Shown here: piece by piece, positions 60,637 to 64,000 of the stretch
How the letters are laid out: every line of letters begins with the position of its first letter
How positions within the stretch are numbered: position 1 is the first letter of the stretch
NCBI GenBank assembly: GCA_002338655.1
Contig: DDIU01000011.1
Location: 15,126 to 79,125, forward strand
Origin: Flammeovirgaceae bacterium UBA1842
GTDB taxonomy: Bacteria > Bacteroidota > Bacteroidia > Cytophagales > Cyclobacteriaceae
DNA: 64,000 nucleotides
Reading direction: 5' to 3'
Made by a program: the position numbers and the translations under genes
The notes under the pieces: generated by a model
What the model was told of the DNA's origin: nothing
The model's database searches: none
What the model saw: the letters and a program-made list of their open reading frames with translations, nothing else

Positions 60637-62999
60637 CAGATCAAGTGTTTTTTTCGTGCCAAATAATTAGTCATAAATGTAGTAAACCCTACAACGGAAA
60701 TACTGCTTATGGGCATTAATATGGCTGCAAATATCGGTGTTAACGCACCACTAACGGCAAATCCAAGCCCTACGGCATTATATAAAAATGAAATAGTAAA
60801 ACTACTCAAAATAACCTTCTTACCCTGTTTTGCATAAGCAAGGTAATCAGCCAAATCTTTTAGCTGGCTGCCTTCCATAATCCCATCGCATGCGGGTGAG
60901 AATGTAGAAACGTCTTCTGTAACGGCAATGCCCACATCACTTTGTTTTAACGCACCTGCATCATTAAGCCCATCACCCAACATCAATACCTTTCTATTTT
61001 GCTGTTGCAAATTCTTGATAAAATCGAGCTTATCCTGTGGCTGCTGACCAAAGTGCATGGTCGTGTTTTCTGGAAATAGCGCTTCCAATTGCTTGCGCTC
61101 ACTATCATTGTCACCCGACAAGACCACAAGTTTATACCTATCCAACTGTTGAGTCAATTGACTTATACCATCCCTAAATTTATTGCCGAAGGTAAAATAC
61201 CCTCTTTGGCTTCCATCAATATTGAGAAAAACACTGGTAACGTCATCCACCGTCATGGCACTGGTAAATTTTGCATTCCCTAGCTTTATTTTATGGCCAT
61301 CGATTTCCCCATACAATCCTTGACCCGGAATTTCTTCAAAGGAATGAATTGGTAAGGAACTCTTTTTTAAATTTTCGTTGATCCCCCTACTTAGTGGGTG
61401 AATTGAGTTTTCAGTAAGTTTACCTATCAACGTTTCTTCATAACCAGTAAGTGGTTTGCCAACAAATTGAATTGCCTCATTATTTTTCTCGGTAAGTGTG
61501 CCTGTTTTATCAAAAACCAGTGTATCTATCTCACTTAACTTCTCCACTCTACTGGCATTCTTCAAATAAAACTTATTGTTGCCAAACACCCTAATAACAT
61601 TCCCATTGCTAAATGGTGCTGATAAAGCCAACGCACAGGGGCAAGCTACAATCAATACCGCGGTGATCACCTGCCAGATATAAGTAGTGTCATTGACATA
61701 CCAAAAAATACCTGCGCCAACAGCAATAGCCAGTATCACAATCGTAAAATATTTACTTATACTGTTAGTAATACCCTCCAGCTCAGGGGTAGTTTCTTTC
61801 TTAAACACCTGATTGTTCCATAGTGAAGTGAGGTAGCTCTGTGAGCTGGGTTTAAGTATCTTAAGTTGGATGCTTGGCCCTATTTGCCTACCTCCTGCAA
61901 ATAACTGTTCATTGGCCTTTTTTAATTCTGGCTTTTCCTCTCCCGTCACAAAACTATAATCAATATTTGCTTCCTCACTTAGCAATACCGCATCTGCTGG
62001 TATAATCTCCTGATTCCTAATCTGTATGATATCACCTTCCACAAGGTCTGAAATGGGTATTGATTTTGTCAATCCATCCTCGGTTATTACCGTTGAAGCA
62101 AGTGGAAAATAAGATTTGTAATCCCGCTCGAATGACAGATGTTCATAGGTCTTATTTTGAAACCATTTGCCAATGAGTAAAAAGAACACCAATCCAGCCA
62201 GGGAATCGAGGTAGCCAGCTCCTGACTGGGCCAATATTTCATAAACGCTTCTAGTAAAGAGTACCACAATACCAATGGCAATAGGCACGTCAATATTGAT
62301 AAACTTGCTACGCAATCCTTTATATGCTGAGATAAAATAATCCTGTGCAGAATAGAGCAAAACTGGCAGCGCCAATAGGATATTGATATAAGAAAAAAAC
62401 GTTTTAAAATGAGCATCAATGTCTTCAATACCAAGGTATTCAGGAAAGCTGAGCATCATGATATTGCCAAAACAAAAGGCCGCCACACCAATTTTTACCG
62501 AAAGGTCATTCCTTCGCCCTTTTTTTAACTCCCTGTTAAATTGTGGTGCATACCCTAGCCTATCCAATAAGGTGGATACTTCCTTTAAAGTGATCAATTT
62601 CGGATTGTAATGAATGTCGGCCTCCTGTTTTCCGAAATTCACGCTGACTTTTATTATTCCTTTATGGAAAAGTGAAAGGTGCTCCAACAAATAGATACAG
62701 GAGCTACAATGGATGGCCGGTAGTTTCACCCTAAAACTGTTGTGCTCGGCTGATTGAAAATCGAGCAGGGAATTAGAAATTTCGATGTTATCCAGATAGT
62801 CATATATATTCTCAACCTTTGGCTTTAATCGATTGGTCTCTGCATATATATCTTCAAGGTCGGTGTCTACAAATAATTGGTAAACAGCCACGCAACCATC
62901 GCAACAAAACGATTTTTCATTGAAAATACGCTCATTGCCATTGCAGTTATCACCACAATGGAAGCACGCCATCTTCTCTTCTAGCACCGATGTACTCAC
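60636..62999 (-). CDS. ccoI: CcoI, copper-transporting P1B-ATPase for cbb3 assembly
   Basis: 787 residues: N-terminal Cys-rich domain (CFHCGDNCNG; FCCDGCVAVYQLF), an HMA-like domain with HCSSCIYLLEHL, eight helices with CPCALAL, phosphorylation motif FDKTGTLTEKN, HPLSRGI and GDGLNDAGALKQSDVGIA. Moves Cu(I) across the inner membrane for the CuB site. The GTG at 62999 is three bases after the preceding gene; an ATG at 62972 (MACFHCGD) is the alternative. Separated by 33 kb from ccoNOP. Confidence 0.95.
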   Translation of the reverse strand: MSTSVLEEKMACFHCGDNCNGNERIFNEKSFCCDGCVAVYQLFVDTDLEDIYAETNRLKPKVENIYDYLDNIEISNSLLDFQSAEHNSFRVKLPAIHCSSCIYLLEHLSLFHKGIIKVSVNFGKQEADIHYNPKLITLKEVSTLLDRLGYAPQFNRELKKGRRNDLSVKIGVAAFCFGNIMMLSFPEYLGIEDIDAHFKTFFSYINILLALPVLLYSAQDYFISAYKGLRSKFINIDVPIAIGIVVLFTRSVYEILAQSGAGYLDSLAGLVFFLLIGKWFQNKTYEHLSFERDYKSYFPLASTVITEDGLTKSIPISDLVEGDIIQIRNQEIIPADAVLLSEEANIDYSFVTGEEKPELKKANEQLFAGGRQIGPSIQLKILKPSSQSYLTSLWNNQVFKKETTPELEGITNSISKYFTIVILAIAVGAGIFWYVNDTTYIWQVITAVLIVACPCALALSAPFSNGNVIRVFGNNKFYLKNASRVEKLSEIDTLVFDKTGTLTEKNNEAIQFVGKPLTGYEETLIGKLTENSIHPLSRGINENLKKSSLPIHSFEEIPGQGLYGEIDGHKIKLGNAKFTSAMTVDDVTSVFLNIDGSQRGYFTFGNKFRDGISQLTQQLDRYKLVVLSGDNDSERKQLEALFPENTTMHFGQQPQDKLDFIKNLQQQNRKVLMLGDGLNDAGALKQSDVGIAVTEDVSTFSPACDGIMEGSQLKDLADYLAYAKQGKKVILSSFTISFLYNAVGLGFAVSGALTPIFAAILMPISSISVVGFTTFMTNYLARKKHLI

Positions 63000-63002
63000 A
63001 GA

Positions 63003-63842
63003 TTATTGTTTTTTAATTCGGTAAGTCCAACTTAATATTTTATTGTGGTTTACAATATCTTCGGCCAAACTCCCTGACACAAAATGATCTAAACCTGTTC
63101 TTCCATGTGTTGCCATAGCTATTACATCGGCATCAATACTGGTTGCAAAATTCATAATTCCTACATCAACAGCAGTATCATTAAAAACGTTGACCGTGTA
63201 ATCTTTCAACATAAATCTTTTAGCCAGCGTATCAAGTAATTTTTCTACACTTACATCCCGTTCAAAATTATTTGGTGTGTTAACCCGTACCATATGTATT
63301 TTTGAACCGGTTAAGTTCTGAAATTGCTTTAGGTAAGTTATCAAATCCTCATCTAACTCGTTACCAGTTGTCGGGAATACTATATTTCTCAATGAGTCTA
63401 GCTCCGCTTTTTCCCTTACGGCCAGTACTGGACACGATGCTCTTCGTACTATTTTTTCGGTGTTCGAACCAATCAAAAATTCCTTTACCCCCGAGGCCCC
63501 TTTGGTTCCCATCACGATTAAGTCAATATGTTCTTCGCGTTGAGTGTCCATGATACCGTCAAAAACATTACCCATATTGACTAACAATTTATGATCCGGC
63601 ATTTCCTCTATTTTTGAGATGAATTCGTTCATTCTCTTCTTCCTCTCATCGAGCAAAGCAGTCATGAAATCCTTACTACCGAGAGGTGAAACGCTCATAC
63701 CGAGTGGATCACCAACTGCTGGTATTTCAACCATGTTTAATAAGAATAATTTTGCACCACTCTTTTTGGCCAATTGCATTGCCAAATAAAGGGCGTTTTT
63801 TGCCTGTGATGAGAAATCTATGGGAACTAGTATCTTTTTCAT
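63003..63842 (-). CDS. Two-domain universal stress protein
   Basis: 279 residues from the ATG at 63842 (MKKILVPIDFSSQAKNALYL); a longer frame adds 31 unlikely residues. ATP loops MGTKGASGVKEFLIGSNTEK and MATHGRTGLDHFVSGSLAED are both intact. Close paralogue of 28511-29353. It precedes ccoI by three bases, so the stress protein, ccoI and ccoS form one unit. Confidence 0.93.
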   Translation of the reverse strand: MKKILVPIDFSSQAKNALYLAMQLAKKSGAKLFLLNMVEIPAVGDPLGMSVSPLGSKDFMTALLDERKKRMNEFISKIEEMPDHKLLVNMGNVFDGIMDTQREEHIDLIVMGTKGASGVKEFLIGSNTEKIVRRASCPVLAVREKAELDSLRNIVFPTTGNELDEDLITYLKQFQNLTGSKIHMVRVNTPNNFERDVSVEKLLDTLAKRFMLKDYTVNVFNDTAVDVGIMNFATSIDADVIAMATHGRTGLDHFVSGSLAEDIVNHNKILSWTYRIKKQ

Positions 63843-63915
63843 AGCAGTGAAATTTTGATACTCAAATTTACTTATTATAAAATTATCGATAGAATGAGGG
63901 CCATCAGGTATTAAT

Positions 63916-63929
63916 CTGATATTAATCAT
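63916..63929. promoter_or_regulatory. FNR/CRP-type box of the usp-ccoI-ccoS unit (CTGAT-ATTA-ATCAT)
   Basis: 80 bases before the stress-protein ATG at 63842, and it supports that start because the longer frame would begin just 6 bases beyond the box. TAATTTTA on the minus strand (63885-63878) is a good -7 candidate. Confidence 0.65.
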
Positions 63930-64000
63930 TCCCAAGCCAATATCCTTAAATCTGTAGGTGACTGCAATTCAGCCCTTTATTTTTTGAGGCCAAAAAACGA

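Overview
The window reads as a chromosomal segment of a Bacteroidota bacterium, most likely order Cytophagales. Supporting signs are low GC, TAnnTTTG-like -7 elements, mostly absent Shine-Dalgarno sequences, many lipobox signals, a fused CcoNO oxidase subunit, clade II NosZ, Rhs proteins ending in the DPxGD core, and DUF892, DUF2267 and universal stress proteins. The genus is not resolved.

Layout. 1-414: the 5' end of a HAD-family phosphatase gene and a tRNA with anticodon CAT. 415-6740: an accessory, repeat-rich stretch beside the tRNA. It holds a duplicated tRNA 3' end, two copies of a ~145-bp element, two paralogous orphan Rhs tip modules each followed by a probable immunity gene, a truncated membrane-protein gene, and a ParE-type toxin-antitoxin operon. 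6750-14134: stress and signalling genes, namely a universal stress protein, a PAS histidine kinase, a response regulator fused to a CRP/FNR module, a beta-CASP nuclease, two YceI proteins and a porin. 14455-19961: an RND metal efflux system whose pump is fused to its TolC-like channel. 20173-27263: a CoA-transferase and the cbb3 oxidase operon (ccoNO-ccoQ-ccoP-ccoG-ccoH plus a COG2836-type membrane protein). 27616-32229: four two-domain or small stress-type genes and companions. 32375-37642: class II ribonucleotide reductase, an unknown TIM-barrel-like partner and an FNR-like regulator. 37748-40256: nadBA. 40310-45739: the copper nitrite reductase operon (nirK-cytochrome c fusion, nirV, SCO1, a polytopic His-rich membrane protein) and a divergent porin. 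45849-52616: a clade II nitrous oxide reductase operon. 52699-59820: ric/scdA, OsmC proteins, small redox and stress enzymes, a CRP-family regulator and hemN. 59937-63842: a DUF4136 lipoprotein, ccoS, ccoI and another universal stress protein.

How it works together. From about 7 kb on, the window is a low-oxygen programme. It has a high-affinity terminal oxidase with its copper ATPase, nitrite and N2O respiration with their copper delivery proteins, oxygen-independent haem and deoxyribonucleotide synthesis, Fe-S repair and many stress proteins. Seventeen intergenic dyads of the form nTGAY-N4-RTCAn (FNR/CRP geometry) sit upstream of nearly every transcription unit in this part. Two regulators encoded here, the kinase-coupled REC-CRP protein and the Cys-rich FNR-like protein, carry the same recognition-helix core (TESVIR), so they may share these sites. 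No nitric oxide reductase gene is recognisable in the window, so NO reduction must be encoded elsewhere or done differently.
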